DNA of 64,000 nucleotides from contig JAOANR010000004.1 of the NCBI GenBank assembly GCA_030278955.1, positions 61,411,686-61,475,685 of the forward strand, read 5' to 3'. The notes beneath the pieces are model-generated. The model did no database searches and had not been told where the DNA came from. It saw nothing but the letters and a program-made list of their open reading frames with translations. Of the stretch, positions 1-13,100 are shown one piece after another. Both the position numbers and the translations under genes were made by a program. This stretch comes from Hygrophila difformis. Its lineage: Eukaryota > Streptophyta > Magnoliopsida > Lamiales > Acanthaceae. How positions within the stretch are numbered: the first letter of the stretch is position 1; every line of letters starts with the position of its first letter.

Positions 1-2470
1 GTTTACAACCCTACTCATCACCTCCCTCAATTCCCTCCTTTTTCTTCTTTCCCTTGCATTTATTTACTATATTCATAATTTTCAAATTTAGCTGACTTTA
101 TTTTTATTAGTATTAATTAAGTGCTTCGCATGTTAATTAGTCTTTCCAATGAACTATTAGGTGAGTGGGAATGGTTGGTTGATTTCACAGTTAATGATAT
201 ATGATAACTTAATTATTTATTATATAACTGTAAAAAATTACTCACAAGCGTGCGTGTGTATAGCATATAATTTTTTCAATAAAAAATACAGGTTCCAATC
301 TTTTTTTGCTTTTGAGATCTATCAAGCTAATATAATTATTTACCAAACAAGATTTTGTCCTTATTTGGACCAATCAAATAGTTGTATGCAATATATTGTT
401 TGAGGTTGTCAATCAGATATTTGTATCTCTCCAGCTTGTACATTGTTACCCATATTTTTGGGTTAGATTGTTTGATTATAGGAAATAATGAGGGATATTT
501 GGGAGGATTGAGAAAATAAAGAAAATATAATATCTCAACATTGGACAGGCACCATGTTATTCCTCCATCTAATGGATATGTATATATATAAGTATATATA
601 TATATATATATATTTTTTAGTAGTTTGGTATGATTGTTAATCATAATTTATCCTCATAGAAAGGGTTTTGATCAGTAATCACTCAAAAAATGAAAATGCG
701 TTTTTAGTGAGAAAGTTCTTTGGGTATGACGGGATTCCGACAAAAGTTTATGCATTGATAGCTATGTTGGGAACATTGCATAATTAATAAGTGACGTTTA
801 ATGAATTGATGATGCTAGAATCTTCACCATTTCCTTCATTGTGACCTCATTAATCTGCAATTGATCACTAGTTATTAACGAATTTGTCCCTCTTAATTTG
901 ATCACATGCATGAATCATAGTGTTCACCAATTCATATGCATTATTCACTATTTCCTGATGCTTTAAAATTTACGGATCCAACTTTTGTAGATAACCAATT
1001 CATCTATATATATGCATGGTCTCACCAATTTTACCTGTATTGTGTAACCAATGATCATCATATAATAAATGCTGGTCAACCTCATAATTAGTTCATAAAT
1101 CATAATTCAACTGTTGAGTTTTTATTAGCTAAACAAGGTTAGTTACATGATCATGGTGCAAATAATTAGTATTACCTGCATGCATGATGGGTGTCAAGTG
1201 GAAATGCCATGTCCGCCAGTTATTGGTTGGTAGAGTTGAATTTTGTTCCTACAATCAATTACCAACATGCTCTCCTGATATATCTGTAAGTGTAATAATA
1301 AGGGAATTGAATTGTCTTTTTCTATAATTCATGTATTATTGATAATTCTTTTTTTGACCTGTTTAAACCGTTTTATTAACGAGCCTTTCAGTGTGGAGCT
1401 GCATTTTAGGGGTCCGCCGTACAATTTTAATTTGCCGATGGGTCAAAAATTAGACGCCACCCATGCAATGCATGCTCGGTCTCCACCGCCGCAAATTCAC
1501 CTCCAAGTTATATAGAGTATGTTTAAACTCTACGTACTAACTTTATTTCTCCACCTGTTTGCTTTAAGTTATAATACTAGTATATTTTAATTGTCATTTG
1601 AGACTGTTATTTTCTTTAGGGTGGATTTAATTTTATAATAATGTTTTCATACGCTTTTGTACAGATTTAAAAGTTAATTAATTTAATATTCTTTTAATTA
1701 ATATTTTACAATACAATTTTTTCCTTTGAGCCTCACTTGTATAAGAAAAATAATGTACAATACAAATAGTTGCATGCACCAATAGAAAAAATATTAGGCG
1801 CTATATATATTTTTTAAATGAAAACGCTTTTTGTTATTAGAACCATATTCGATCGGTGTTGGTTGAGAAAATAATTTTGTATCCTCGATATTTTCCTTAG
1901 CTTCTTTTATTTTATAGTAATAATGATCATCTATCATCATCATCATTATTATTATTATTATTATTATTCCTTTATTTAATTAATGGTTTTTTAGGGTTTC
2001 GTGGTCAAAGAATTCAATCCACAATGAACCCTCGACAGTAGAAGTGCAGTGTTGTTCTATTCTACACTCTGGTGATCATGTATTCTAAAATGTTAGTTCC
2101 GAGATTGGATCAAATAAAGTAGATTAATAATTAGTTAGTACCATTTTAAAAGCGACAATAATTACATTAGATCAAGAAAACATTAGGTCACTTTGACCGC
2201 TATATATATTCCTCCCTCTTATTTTGTATTATTTCCTTTCAAATCAATTCTTTTTTAATCTTTTGCTATTAAAAAACTCTCTAGCGCAGCTACTTTTTCT
2301 TCTGTTATTAATAAAATACTGCAAGTTTCTTCATTCTTAAAAACAGTGTGTTTAAAATCCTATAGAGAAGCTAATGTAGGAATATCCTTTAGTTTGTGTA
2401 CCCGAAGCAATTCATTAATTTAATGGTAATTGCACTTATCTTAGCCATTAATAGAATATACTCCATGTGG
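1..2470. other. AT-rich intergenic DNA, no gene seen
   Basis: No open reading frame here looks like a protein; the longest are short, hydrophobic and AT-driven. A TA-rich microsatellite lies near 589-611, and a CAT/ATT trinucleotide run lies near 1930-1970. I found no tRNA, no LTR and no recognisable element ends in this stretch. Confidence 0.6.
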
Positions 2471-2479
2471 CTCATCTGT

Positions 2480-3095
2480 GACCAAGGTTTATAAATGTCG
2501 GTATCGGTGTCGATATTGGACATATAAATTTATAGAAATTTCGAAGATATTTGAAATTTCGGGGGAAATTTCGGAGATTTTTGCAATTTTTTTAGAAAGT
2601 CACATCGAGTTTTCGAGATGATGAAAATTAAGATATTCTAAAATATTTCATCTTTGTTGCTATATAAACTAGCAATATGTTGAAAATATTCATTCTATGG
2701 TATATATACTATGTTCATAATATTGTTGATATCATGAAATATATTGATTGAAAAGATTTTGACGCAAACTTGATAACATAATCAACATGTGTTGAAGTAT
2801 GAATTGTATTTTTTAAAAATTTTATAAGAAGAAATTTTTAAAATTTAGAAAAAAAATATTTTTTCAAAAAAAGTAAAAATTTCTGGAAATATCGTTTAAA
2901 TTTCAAGAAATTTCGGGTTTCGGTCGAAATTTCGAAGGAAACTTTGCAAAAGATATTGTAAACGAAATTTCGATCGAAATTTCGGAATTTCGATCGAAAT
3001 TTAAAACAATGTCTATAATTATCTGTGGCAATTTCGGGATTTCGGTCGAAATTTTGTACATGACAATGTTTATCTGTGGGTAAAGAAATAACGTA
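2480..3095. repeat. GAAATTTC/CGATCGAAATTTCG-rich repeat
   Basis: The stretch is built from degenerate copies of gaaatttcg, many paired as the palindrome-like unit tttcgatcgaaatttcg, with the densest part near 2890-3055. A phrase around atctgtgg recurs at the edges. This is a repetitive element of unknown class. A 131-residue reading frame on the minus strand across it is made by the repeat and is not a gene. Confidence 0.55.
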
Positions 3096-4804
3096 AAAAT
3101 TCACATGGACTCTCACTCTAATCATCTCTCCACTCCAAATAAACACACACATGTCTGCACGTGTGCATATGGCAATTCGATCAGAATTCCCAGCAGATTT
3201 GCACACATGTATGCACGTGCGCACACATTTCAATCTTATAAATGCTGCCTCTTTCTAGTTGTTAGTCTTAATTTATTTCTTAATACTGTAGTAGAAGTAA
3301 TTTTTATTGCTGTAATATCCTGCTTTGGGCTGTCACTTTTTTTAAGGGAAAGCTTTCAAGTTTTTCTTCATTCTTATCCATATATACTAAAGTACAGTAA
3401 GTGGACAATGCTCCTATATATAATTAATTATATATATGTGTACTCATTGTGTGCATGCAGCATGTTGGTGCATTAATTTAGTTTATAAGTTCTTGGATTA
3501 AAACAAACTCATGTCACCTGTTTTGTGCCATTTGTGATAAAATAACACCCAGTAGACAAGTTTTTTTGTTTTTTTTCTTTGTTTGGAATTAGTATATTTC
3601 TCTTTTTCAGTTAGCATTGTAGTAACAATTTTTTTGGCCCTTGTTTGATAGAAAAGCTAATATTAACCCAACTCACTTTATACTTTCAAAAACCAACACA
3701 AGTACACAACACACTTTATTTCATGCAAATTATTAAAATATGATACATTTCGAGGGGACAGAGAAATTTGATAGGAAAACCACCACCATGTTACAGGGCT
3801 TTTCTTTTTCGCCCTTTTCAAATCAACATTAGTAATCTTTTATATATATATACTGTATATATTCTTTTTGGGCCAAATAATTTTACTCACGGGTTAAGAT
3901 TGCGAGTTCCTTCCCAACCTTCCTTGTGCAATGAGACACAAGTACTGTTATTTAATTAAGTTGTTTAATATTTTGCTCAAGAAATTGAAATTAACATGTT
4001 TTATTCCATAAAAATGGTGTCTTGATCTTGATTCAATTACAAATATGAAGTGATTTAATATGTCCCATGATATTTATTATAAGTCTACTTCAGTCATTTG
4101 ACATTATTTGAATAAATCTTCAGTACGTGGGAATATAGCAGTCCGGTTCATGTACTGGCAATTAATTTACCTGTACATGCTAAATGAGATGTCCACGCCA
4201 TGAAAAATGATGTTAGCTCCATTAAAAATGATGTTGCTTATTTTATACTAATATTCTATCATTTTTTCATGCGCACACATCATTTCACACAGTCATCATT
4301 TTTCATGCTCTGACATCATTTTTCTATGCGTATCCATCGCTCCATTTTTATCAGCATGTGCTGTTGACAGCACATAAGCCACACCCGGATAATATAGAAA
4401 AACATAGTAGTAGTAGTAGTAGTAGTATCTTTATATATGAATTTATTATATGCATGTGTGTATGTATGTAGATAGATTCAATGATTAGAAAAATAATTAT
4501 ATATATTGTGGGTGGGTGTTTTGTTACCACCATACAGACGTTATACAGATTGTGAAAATTCTATACAGCTAATACACGGGGTCCATTTTAATTATGTTTG
4601 TTTGCCCATGCAGATCTCTAATTGCATTTCATTTCATTACATCTTCTCTCTGCTGTCCCCTCCCCTCATTCTTCTTCATTCCCACTCCACCTAATTCACC
4701 TTGTCGCCGTACGTCCATTTTAGTTTAAATAAATTCAATGAGTTTCCTACTTCAATTCACTCATCACAATCCATCCATTAATCCCATATATATATATATA
4801 GTAA
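3096..4804. other. AT-rich intergenic DNA, no gene seen
   Basis: Only short open frames without domain-like composition are present. An AGT trinucleotide microsatellite lies near 4404-4428. No element termini or RNA genes were recognised. Confidence 0.55.
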
Positions 4805-5217
4805 TGAGTGGCGAAACCAGGAATGCCAATAAGGGGACCAATTTCATTAAAGAATTCATAAAAAAAATTTAACCTCAAACCAAATACAAACTATTTTAAA
4901 ATATGGCTCAAATAATGTTATACAAAATAATAATGCAAACCAAACTTCGAATGAGGGAGAATAACGTCCACAATCAACAAAAATTGCTCCTGTTCTTGCT
5001 TTGCTTTGTTATTATTGCATTTTTCAAATTTCAAACTGCAGAGTTTAGAAAATTTTTAGAATTTGGAAGGTGGCATAAAACCTAATATAGAACAAGCTAG
5101 CTATAATTCAATATAAGTAGGTTAAGAACTATTGGATTACAAATAATTTTGGAATTCTTAAAATCTTAAAAACCAAATACTCTAACAAGGGATGACCCAT
5201 AATTACCAATATTTAGC

Positions 5218-5258
<41 letters not shown>

Positions 5259-5331
5259 TACTATATACTTGGTATCCAAAACTATGGGAGGGCCCAAGCC
5301 ATCCCTATGCATTACTTGGTTTCGCCCCTGA
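4805..5331. repeat. Putative non-autonomous DNA transposon with short inverted ends
   Basis: The left end carries gtggcgaaaccaggaatgc, and the right end carries its near reverse complement (gcattacttggtttcgccc, about 5309-5327). The interior is AT-rich and non-coding. I could not define a convincing target-site duplication, so superfamily and exact ends are uncertain. Confidence 0.45.
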
Positions 5332-5334
5332 TAG

Positions 5335-5600
5335 TACTCACTCCGTTTTCAAAAAATAGAAACGGATCCACAATGTACGCAGTCCAATGTACATTTTAAA
5401 CTATTAATAACTCAATTTTGGTAAAAGTAGAAATTCTAAAAGTTTGATATTTAAAAACTACTCGACGAGACGAATCTAACATCATCCCATTTGGCTATAT
5501 TTTAACTTATATAACTATAATAAAACTTTAAGTCAAAGTGCGTGTGTGAATAGTATCAAATTTCCAAACGTTTTAACTATCTAAAAAAACGGAGGGAGTA
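5335..5600. mobile_element. Stowaway-like MITE
   Basis: The element begins tactcactccgtttt and ends aaacggagggagta, the conserved CTCCCTCCGT-type inverted ends with flanking TA. It is about 266 bp. The core matches the other copies in this window in inverted orientation (gacgagacgaatctaac here against gattcgtctcgtc elsewhere). Confidence 0.8.
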
Positions 5601-5688
5601 GAATAAATGTGGTCTTCAATTTAGACACACAGAGTATTTATTATGGTCAATAATTTCTCAAGGTAATAATGTAGGGAGTAGTAAATAG

Positions 5689-5950
5689 TACTTCCTCCGT
5701 CTCACTCTTTTTGTTACAAATCATTTTTTGACACTATTCACTGTTTAACTTGATTCAAATTTTTATCATAGTTATGTAAGAAAAACATAGTCAAGTGAGA
5801 TCTTGTTAGATTCGTCTAATCTTGTAATTTTAGACAATCAACTTTTTATAACTTTTCGTTGTACAAAATTTAAGTTATTAACCGTTGAAAATGTGCATCG
5901 GCATGCGTGTCGGAGGGGTGTATAACAATTACACTGAGACGGAGGAAGTA
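5689..5950. mobile_element. Stowaway-like MITE
   Basis: It begins tacttcctccgtctcac and ends gagacggaggaagta, about 262 bp with TA at each edge. The core includes the family phrase agtcaagtgagatcttgtta followed by gattcgtcta. It lies 88 bp from the preceding copy. Confidence 0.8.
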
Positions 5951-6609
5951 TATAATTGATGAAAATGAGTATGAGTACGTACAAATGGATGGATGATCGT
6001 GATTTAATGAATGAATATAATAGAGTGAGACATGTGAGAGTGTGGACACATGATGGAATATTATAAACTAACTTGCTGTGGGGTGAAATTTCTAAATATT
6101 AATATTTGAGGGGCCATTATAGGAAAAGATAGGCTGGCGCATGTACCATCTGCCACGTGGGGGTGGTCGACTCCTAGTGTGGGCCCATACAATTTTAATT
6201 TTGTTTTATTTTTATTTTATTTTATTTTTATCCGCATTTTTTCTTGTGCAAGTGCCAAGTGGCCAAGTACTCTGTACGGATTCTCTAGGCACTCGGTACC
6301 CTCCACCACCCCCATAATCATTAAATGACATGTTTCAAATGACTATAGTGATTATTATCTGGAATTTCACTTTAAACAGTTAGTAAATTTTTGAACTGCC
6401 CAAAGAAACGATTACAAAAATTAGATAGATTTTAAAAAAAGAAAAAATGCTATGCAGGATGATAATATTTTTTTGGGGATGATAATTAATTAAGGGGCAA
6501 CATTTGATTTATTTTATATCCAAATGAAGTTCCATTCGTATAAATGCACTAATGATATAAAAATAAAAGTAAAAATAATAATATGCATATTATTTTATAT
6601 ATATATATA
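5951..6609. other. Intergenic DNA between MITE copies
   Basis: No gene or element was recognised. The stretch includes a G-box-like cacgtg near 6154 and a TA microsatellite at 6598-6610 that abuts the next MITE. Confidence 0.5.
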
Positions 6610-6873
6610 TACTTCCTCCGTTTTTTATTGTTAGCTACATTAGAAGTTTTGTCACTATTCATTGAACTACTTTGATTTCAATTTTTCTCATAGCTATACA
6701 AGTTAAAATATAGTCAAGTGTGATCTTGTTATATTCGTCTCGTCATGTAGTTTTTAAATATGGAACTTATAGAATTTTTACTTGTACCGAACTTGAGTTA
6801 TTAACGATTTAAAATGTGCATTGGACTGCGTGCAATGTGGGTCCGTAGCAAACAAATAAAAACGGAGGAAGTA
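6610..6873. mobile_element. Stowaway-like MITE
   Basis: It begins tacttcctccgtttttt and ends aaaacggaggaagta, about 264 bp. The core phrase tagtcaagtgtgatcttgtt followed by attcgtctcgtc places it in the same family as the copies at 5689, 37161 and 43682. Confidence 0.82.
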
Positions 6874-8426
6874 TATATCTTCGTTGTAACATTTGAGGTA
6901 GTTCTGGGCTTCTCGCAATTAAATTGTGTGGGCCATATGGTTCAATATTGATGTCCCAATATTTGGCCCATCAAATTTTGAGTAATATGTTGTCGGGTCA
7001 CAGAATTAAGTAAGCGGCCTATTAGACTGACTGTGGGCCATTATATTAATTAAATTCCTTGCCCACAGTAAAAGCCCAGTCCAATACAAGGAGGCACCAC
7101 CAGTCGCGGTATTTTGCAACACCCATTTATTTATTTAATTAAAATCTTATAAAACAGAAATCTTACAAAACAAATGTAAGGTGTTTTTTTAAGTTTTTTA
7201 TGATTAAAAATATTATTTATATAATCATTGAGAAAAACAGACAAAGATAAGATCTTGTATTGCTATACCTATGATAAATATATATAGTATAAATTACGCT
7301 ATTTTTAATATATTTTGAAGAAGCCTGGATTTACTGTGATTTCATAAATTCAAATTTAAATTTGGATTAATTTTTCACATAAAATAAAGAAAATATTATA
7401 TTTTCTTAATAATAGTAATATTTATATTTTTATTTAAATTTCAATTAAGCTAATTGTTTCAAGTTAAGGAGCACCCCTATAGGATAATTGAAGGGGTTGA
7501 GGGGCTACCTACCCCTTTGACAAGCTGGCACAAGTACAAAATGTATAGGCCAAAATTCAGCCCAATAATCTTTGGGTCATGGCAATAAATAAACGGCCCA
7601 TTATACATATTTTTACGCATTAATTTTATTTTTAAAAGAATAATTTTATACAATTATACCACGCGTAATCTCTGTGAATTTCTTGTCTTTTCTTGTTTCT
7701 ATTTATTTTTAAAACCATGGAAGATTTATAATTCCTTATTCGTTCAAAAAGTAGTGATCCCATGGAGAAAACAAAACATGTTGGAAGTTGGATCCAGCTA
7801 CAATTCATTTTTGCTTTTTCCCCCCTTATGTAGATTTTATAAAAGTATTGCACATACTAGGCAATAGGCATTACATCTTGCTATGAAAGAATTGTATAAA
7901 TAAAAGGAAAAAAGTAAATATACCAAAAAAAAAAATTCTGAAATGAGAAGCGCAACAACTTGAAATTTTTTGAATTCACAATGTCCAAATTGTATAATAT
8001 TAATAAGGAAACTTGGACAACTGTATAAACTGTTCAACTTTTTTTTTTTTTTTTTTGTCTTACCAAAATTGTCCTAGTTCTGAAATGAGATAGGCCCTAG
8101 AGATGTGTAGTATTTTTCATGGACCCCAAGAAATAATTTTACTAGTGGATTCACTAAAAAAAAATAAGCTGAAAATCCACAGTTTTATTACTACGTATGT
8201 ATATATAATCCATATATTTTTTATATATAAGTGATGTATTTCCATTTAGCACGTTTTTTAATAAATTTTTCTTTAATTTCATGTTCCCTAACAGCCCATT
8301 TAATAAATTTTTTCTTTTATTTCATTTTCCCAAACATCCCACACATTTTTGTACTTTCCCCCCTATATTTTATTTAACCAAAAATAAAAATAAATTGTTT
8401 ATCTTAAAATTACTTGTCGAGTATTA
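6874..8426. other. AT-rich intergenic DNA, no gene seen
   Basis: Two short minus-strand frames between 7632 and 8037 have no recognisable domain and a composition like the surrounding AT-rich DNA. A T-run lies at about 8039-8056. The stretch ends at the LINE target site. Confidence 0.55.
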
Positions 8427-8473
8427 ATTAATGTTTGGAATTGGTTTTATTTTTGCTGGCTTTCTTTCGAATT

Positions 8474-10111
8474 ATGGGGAAAGTTAGGGTTCCCGCTCCT
8501 GCGATTTTGTCTTCTACAACGGCTCCCTCGACGGCGCTCCATGATCCTGGTGGAAAGGCTTCACCTTTCGTGTCTGGTTCGATTACTCCTCTACCGGTCC
8601 CTCCTCTAGCAGGGTCTGGGAACTCGCCTCGCTCGTTTCGTGATGCGGCCATGGCTGACTCGCCAGCGTCAGCACCAAGTTTTCTGTCTGCGACTGATCC
8701 TCGAGATTGGTTAAAGGAAAAGCTCGCTTCTGTCGACTGCGAAGGTCCGCACAGGCGGTGTCCCAAGGTTCGGTTTGGGCAGATAGTCCTAGACGAGTTG
8801 CATGCTCCCTGGTGGGATACTCTTGTTATCAAGGTCCTTGGTATCACTGTGGGATATATGGTGTTAAAGGAACGACTAGGCCGTGCCTGGAAACTCTCCG
8901 GTAAGTTTGAATTGCTTGATGTTGGGCATGGGTGTTTCATCGCCAAGTTTGGAAGGCCGGAGGACCGTGAGAAGGTTCTCACGGGCGGTCCATGGATGAT
9001 TTTTTATCATTGTATTGCGGTACAGAGGTGGTCTGTCGATTTTAATCCAAGGAAATCAAAGGTGAACACAATCCAAACTTGGGTTAGGCTTATGGAACTC
9101 CCGCAAAAATTCTACTCCGAGAATGCTTTACGAGTGATCACTGCGGCGTTGGGACCCTTGATCAAAGTGGATAAAAATACTTTGGCTGCTTCACGGGGTC
9201 GATACGCTCGGGCGTGCATTGAGATTAATTTGGACAAACCGTTGCTGGGGATGCTCGATGTTGAAGGAGAAATTATACAGATTGCTTATGAGGGTCTTCA
9301 TGTGATGTGCATGAAGTGTGCTTGCTTTGGACACTTGCACGACAGGTGCCCGCAACTTGGTATAGCACCGGGCGAAGATAGGGGTAGCTCGGTGGATCAT
9401 ATGCCGGAGGATGTACTGCCTATTAAGCCTGCAGATAAGGGGCTTCCTGATTCAACCTTGCAGTCTGGAGCTAAGGGGACCGACCTCCAAGGGGATGGCC
9501 AGACTCCTACAGAGGTGTTGGAAGAGGCCCAAGTGGACTTAGGGGTTGGTGAGTGGATGGTGGTTAAACGTCGGAAGCCACGCCAATCTAAACAGGGAAA
9601 GAGCAAGAACTCGAGTAATGAGGAGACTAAGAAGCGGGAAGAGCATGTGATTACCTGTGAAGCTCCAGCAGGATTGCTGGCTTCGGGGGAGCAGGTGCCA
9701 GATGTTCTTGTTGAAGGGAATGTAGGAGTTCCGTCAGTGCATGCTTCGGTCACGAATCAAGTTAGGCCGGGGCTCCCTAAAAAGAATCAAGCAAGAATTA
9801 AGAATCTCTTACATGGGGTGAAGAAACCTTCGGGGGAGCGAAAATCCCTTGGGGGAGTGGAAGGGATGGAGAGTGACAGCTCGAAAATTCCAAAAAATTT
9901 TCCATCCAAATATCGTCATTTGTTGACTGGTGGAGCGGGTGCTGAGGTGGCTATTTCTCCTGGCCTAGGCAATTTGATCAACCTAGCAGGCCAAGGGGAT
10001 GTAGCAGTGGTTAATAATGGCACGGTGGAGGTAATTCCTGGCCGGACAGGCCTTGGTGAGCCTGGTTTGGAGGCCAACACATGTACACACTTGGCCTTAG
10101 TGCCGCAATGA
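8474..10111 (+). CDS. LINE ORF1 protein, DUF4283 and CCHC zinc knuckle
   Basis: This 545-residue protein is the nucleic-acid-binding, Gag-like product of the LINE; it would coat the element's RNA. I chose the ATG at 8474 because upstream codons in frame are not ATG and 8435 lies inside the target-site duplication. After a Ser/Pro-rich N-terminus comes a DUF4283-like region (roughly residues 75-225, with GGPWMIFYHCIAVQRW). A CX2CX4HX4C zinc knuckle follows at about 9309-9350 (CMKC...GH...C). The C-terminal half is hydrophilic and Lys/Gly-rich. Its TGA at 10109 overlaps the ORF2 start in the sequence ATGA. Confidence 0.88.
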   Translation: MGKVRVPAPAILSSTTAPSTALHDPGGKASPFVSGSITPLPVPPLAGSGNSPRSFRDAAMADSPASAPSFLSATDPRDWLKEKLASVDCEGPHRRCPKVRFGQIVLDELHAPWWDTLVIKVLGITVGYMVLKERLGRAWKLSGKFELLDVGHGCFIAKFGRPEDREKVLTGGPWMIFYHCIAVQRWSVDFNPRKSKVNTIQTWVRLMELPQKFYSENALRVITAALGPLIKVDKNTLAASRGRYARACIEINLDKPLLGMLDVEGEIIQIAYEGLHVMCMKCACFGHLHDRCPQLGIAPGEDRGSSVDHMPEDVLPIKPADKGLPDSTLQSGAKGTDLQGDGQTPTEVLEEAQVDLGVGEWMVVKRRKPRQSKQGKSKNSSNEETKKREEHVITCEAPAGLLASGEQVPDVLVEGNVGVPSVHASVTNQVRPGLPKKNQARIKNLLHGVKKPSGERKSLGGVEGMESDSSKIPKNFPSKYRHLLTGGAGAEVAISPGLGNLINLAGQGDVAVVNNGTVEVIPGRTGLGEPGLEANTCTHLALVPQ

Positions 10112-13100
10112 TTGAGTTTCATGACTTTAATGCTATCTCATGGAATGTACGTGGCGCCATGAGTAGAGCCACCCAACGCCACATTGCGGATGTAATTAGG
10201 GTTGTGAAACCCTCCCTCTTTATTCTCATGGAACCGCAAGGTTCTTTTGCGCGATTGAAAGTGTTTTTCTATCGTTTTGGCTATGATATATGTATTCAGG
10301 AATGTGTCGGGCGAGCAGGGGGGTTGTGGCTTCTCTCTCGTATCAAATGCTCGTACTCCTTCGCCTTGATTCACAACAGGCCGAGGATGGCCACGGTACT
10401 GGTGGGACGTGGTAATATTTCTTGGTCGCTCACTGCCATTTACGCTAATCCTTGTCAAAGACTGCGTGAGTTGGATTGGGCCAATTTGCGGGACATTAGC
10501 TCGACTGTTCAAGGGCCATGGCTTGTGCTCGGGGATTGGAATGAGATTGCGTCGCTCTCCAAGTCCGTGGGGTGCTCACCTGACTTGAGATATTGCATGG
10601 CGTTCCGGGGATTATTAAATGAGTGCGGGTTGTCGGAGGTCCACACGATTGGGAGTCCTTACACTTGGTGCAAGAATACCTCGGGTGGAGCTTTCGCCTG
10701 CAAGAAGCTTGACAGGGCAGTAGCGAACTTGAGCTGGTGCACCTTGTTCCCGGAAGGGTTTGTTGAGGTGATGCAAAGGAGAGCCTCGGACCACAATGCG
10801 CTTTCCTTGCGTTGTGTGCGGTCTGGTGGTAGGGCATGTGATCGTCCCTTCAGGTGGGAGGCTGCTTGGAGTACTCACCCTCTTTATTCTCATGTAGTGG
10901 AGGTAGCTTGGTTTCATAATCATTCATTACAACAACAACTTGCACAGGTGGAAGAATCTTCGAATTACTTCAACAAGTTCACTTTTGGTAACATTCGTAG
11001 CCGCAAACAGCGTCTCCTTAGACGCCTGGCGGGGATTAGGAGATGTTTGGACCGAGTTGACTCAGCTCGCCTACAGTTATTGGAAGTTCACTTGATGGCT
11101 AAATTGGATGAAGTTCTCCAGCAAGAAGAGTTGCTTTGGTTTCAGAAATCCCGGGATAAGAATGTTCGTTTGGGCGATCGCAACACGAGGTTTTTTCACA
11201 CTCAAACGCTGATCCGTCGACAGAAGGGTAGGATTCTTGGGCTTGAAATTGATGGTGTATGGCAGCGGGATGATGAGACCTTAAAAAATCATGTTACTTC
11301 TCATTTCACTTGGCTTTATGGATCGGCTCTGGATGTGCCTACCCGAGATTTGCCTTTGGTTGCGCTTCCGCCTCTTCCTAATAGTGGCAGCTTGGAAGAG
11401 GCCATCCAACCTTGGGAGGTTAAGGCAGCAGTCCAGGGTATGAAGGGGTGGTCGGCTCCCGGCCCTGATGGGTTTCCAGCCCTCTTCTATAAAATTTTTT
11501 GGGAGACTGTTGGTCCTTCGGTGTGCGCGTTTGCTCAGTCAGCGCTAGACAGGGGCTCTTTCGATAATGCTATCTCCAAGACGTTTATTTGCCTGATCCC
11601 GAAGACTGAGGTTCCTAAGGATATTCGGCAGTATCGCCCGATTAGCCTTTGTAATGTCAGCTACAAGATTCTCACTAAGGTCATTGTCAACCGGCTGAGG
11701 CCTTTCTTGCAGAACTATATTGGTCCATTCCAGTCTGCTTTCCTACCTGGCAGAAGCACGGCTGGCAACGCCATTATCCTTCAAGAAGTGGTTACTGCTT
11801 TTAGAAATCGCAACCGTCGGGCCAAGGAATTCTTGCTTAAGGTGGATCTTGAGAAGGCATATGACAATGTCAATTGGGAATTCTTGGAAGGTTGCTTAGT
11901 TGATATGTGCCTTCCACACAAATTGATCAATCTCATTATGTTCTGTGTCCAATCGCCAAGTTATTCTATTTTGTGGAATGGGTCGGCTCTTCCTGCTATC
12001 ACGCCTACTAAAGGGCTGCGTCAAGGGGATCCGCTATCCCCATATCTTTTCATCATTGTCATGGAGAAACTCTCCCAATCCATCTTGATGAAGGTGAGCT
12101 GTGGCGAGTGGCGGCCAGTGGTGTTATGCCGGGGGGCGGATCCGCTATCGCATCTTATGTTCGCGGATGATCTTTTACTTCTTTCTCAAGCTTTGCCGGG
12201 GAGTGCACGGGTTTTGGATGAGGTACTGTCTCTCTTTGCTCATAAATCTGGTTTACGAATCAATATTGCAAAGTCGCGAGCTTATGCTTCAGCGGCCGTG
12301 GATGATAATTGTGTTCGCGAGCTCACTTCAATCCTAAATATTGACTTTACACACCATCTTGAGAGTTACTTGGGGTTTCCTCTTTTTCATGGGCCTGTGA
12401 AGACAGCTAATTTTGATTTCCTCCTGGAGAGGGTTAACGCCAAGCTTGGTTCTTGGAAGAGGAAGCTATTGAATAAAGCAGGTAGGCTCACCTTGGCGCG
12501 ATCCGTCCTATCTACTATTAGCTCCTATATCATGCAAACTATATGGGTACCTACCGCGGTGTGTGAGCATATTGATCGACATGTACGTGATTTTTTATGG
12601 AAAGACTGTAATGGTCGGGGACTCCCTTTGGTTCGCTGGAGTAAGGTGGCGGTGCCGAGGAAAATGGGAGGGTTGGGGATTCGTTGTACTCGTGACATGA
12701 ATGTCTCCCTTCTAGGAAAAGCTCTTGAGGCTGTCATGCAGGGTTCTTCTAAGCCTTGGGCGAGGTTGGTGGCAAGGAAGTATGGTTGTAGCAGCGGCCT
12801 CATCATGGTGCGGCCTGGGGCTTCCCCACTGTACCGAGCCCTTTGCCATGTTGCCCCACTTCTAGGCGGGGGTTTTGGTTTGCATGTTGGCTCGGGGGAG
12901 AGTAGTTTATGGTACTCCTCTTGGCTCGCCGGGGGGCCTATAGCTTCTCGGTTGCCTTATGTTCACATCTCGGACACAGATCTCAAGATTAAGGATATCT
13001 ATAGGGATGGAGCTTGGGACTGGAATTTGTGCATGACGGTTGTCCCTGCTGAGATTAAAGATGAGGCGAGGGATTATGGCCCCTTGAGTATCCACCCCAG

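Noticed and set aside
2838..3476. Overlapping 131- and 123-codon ORFs
   Set aside because: They arise from the gaaatttcg repeat and a cacaca-rich stretch; no domain is present.
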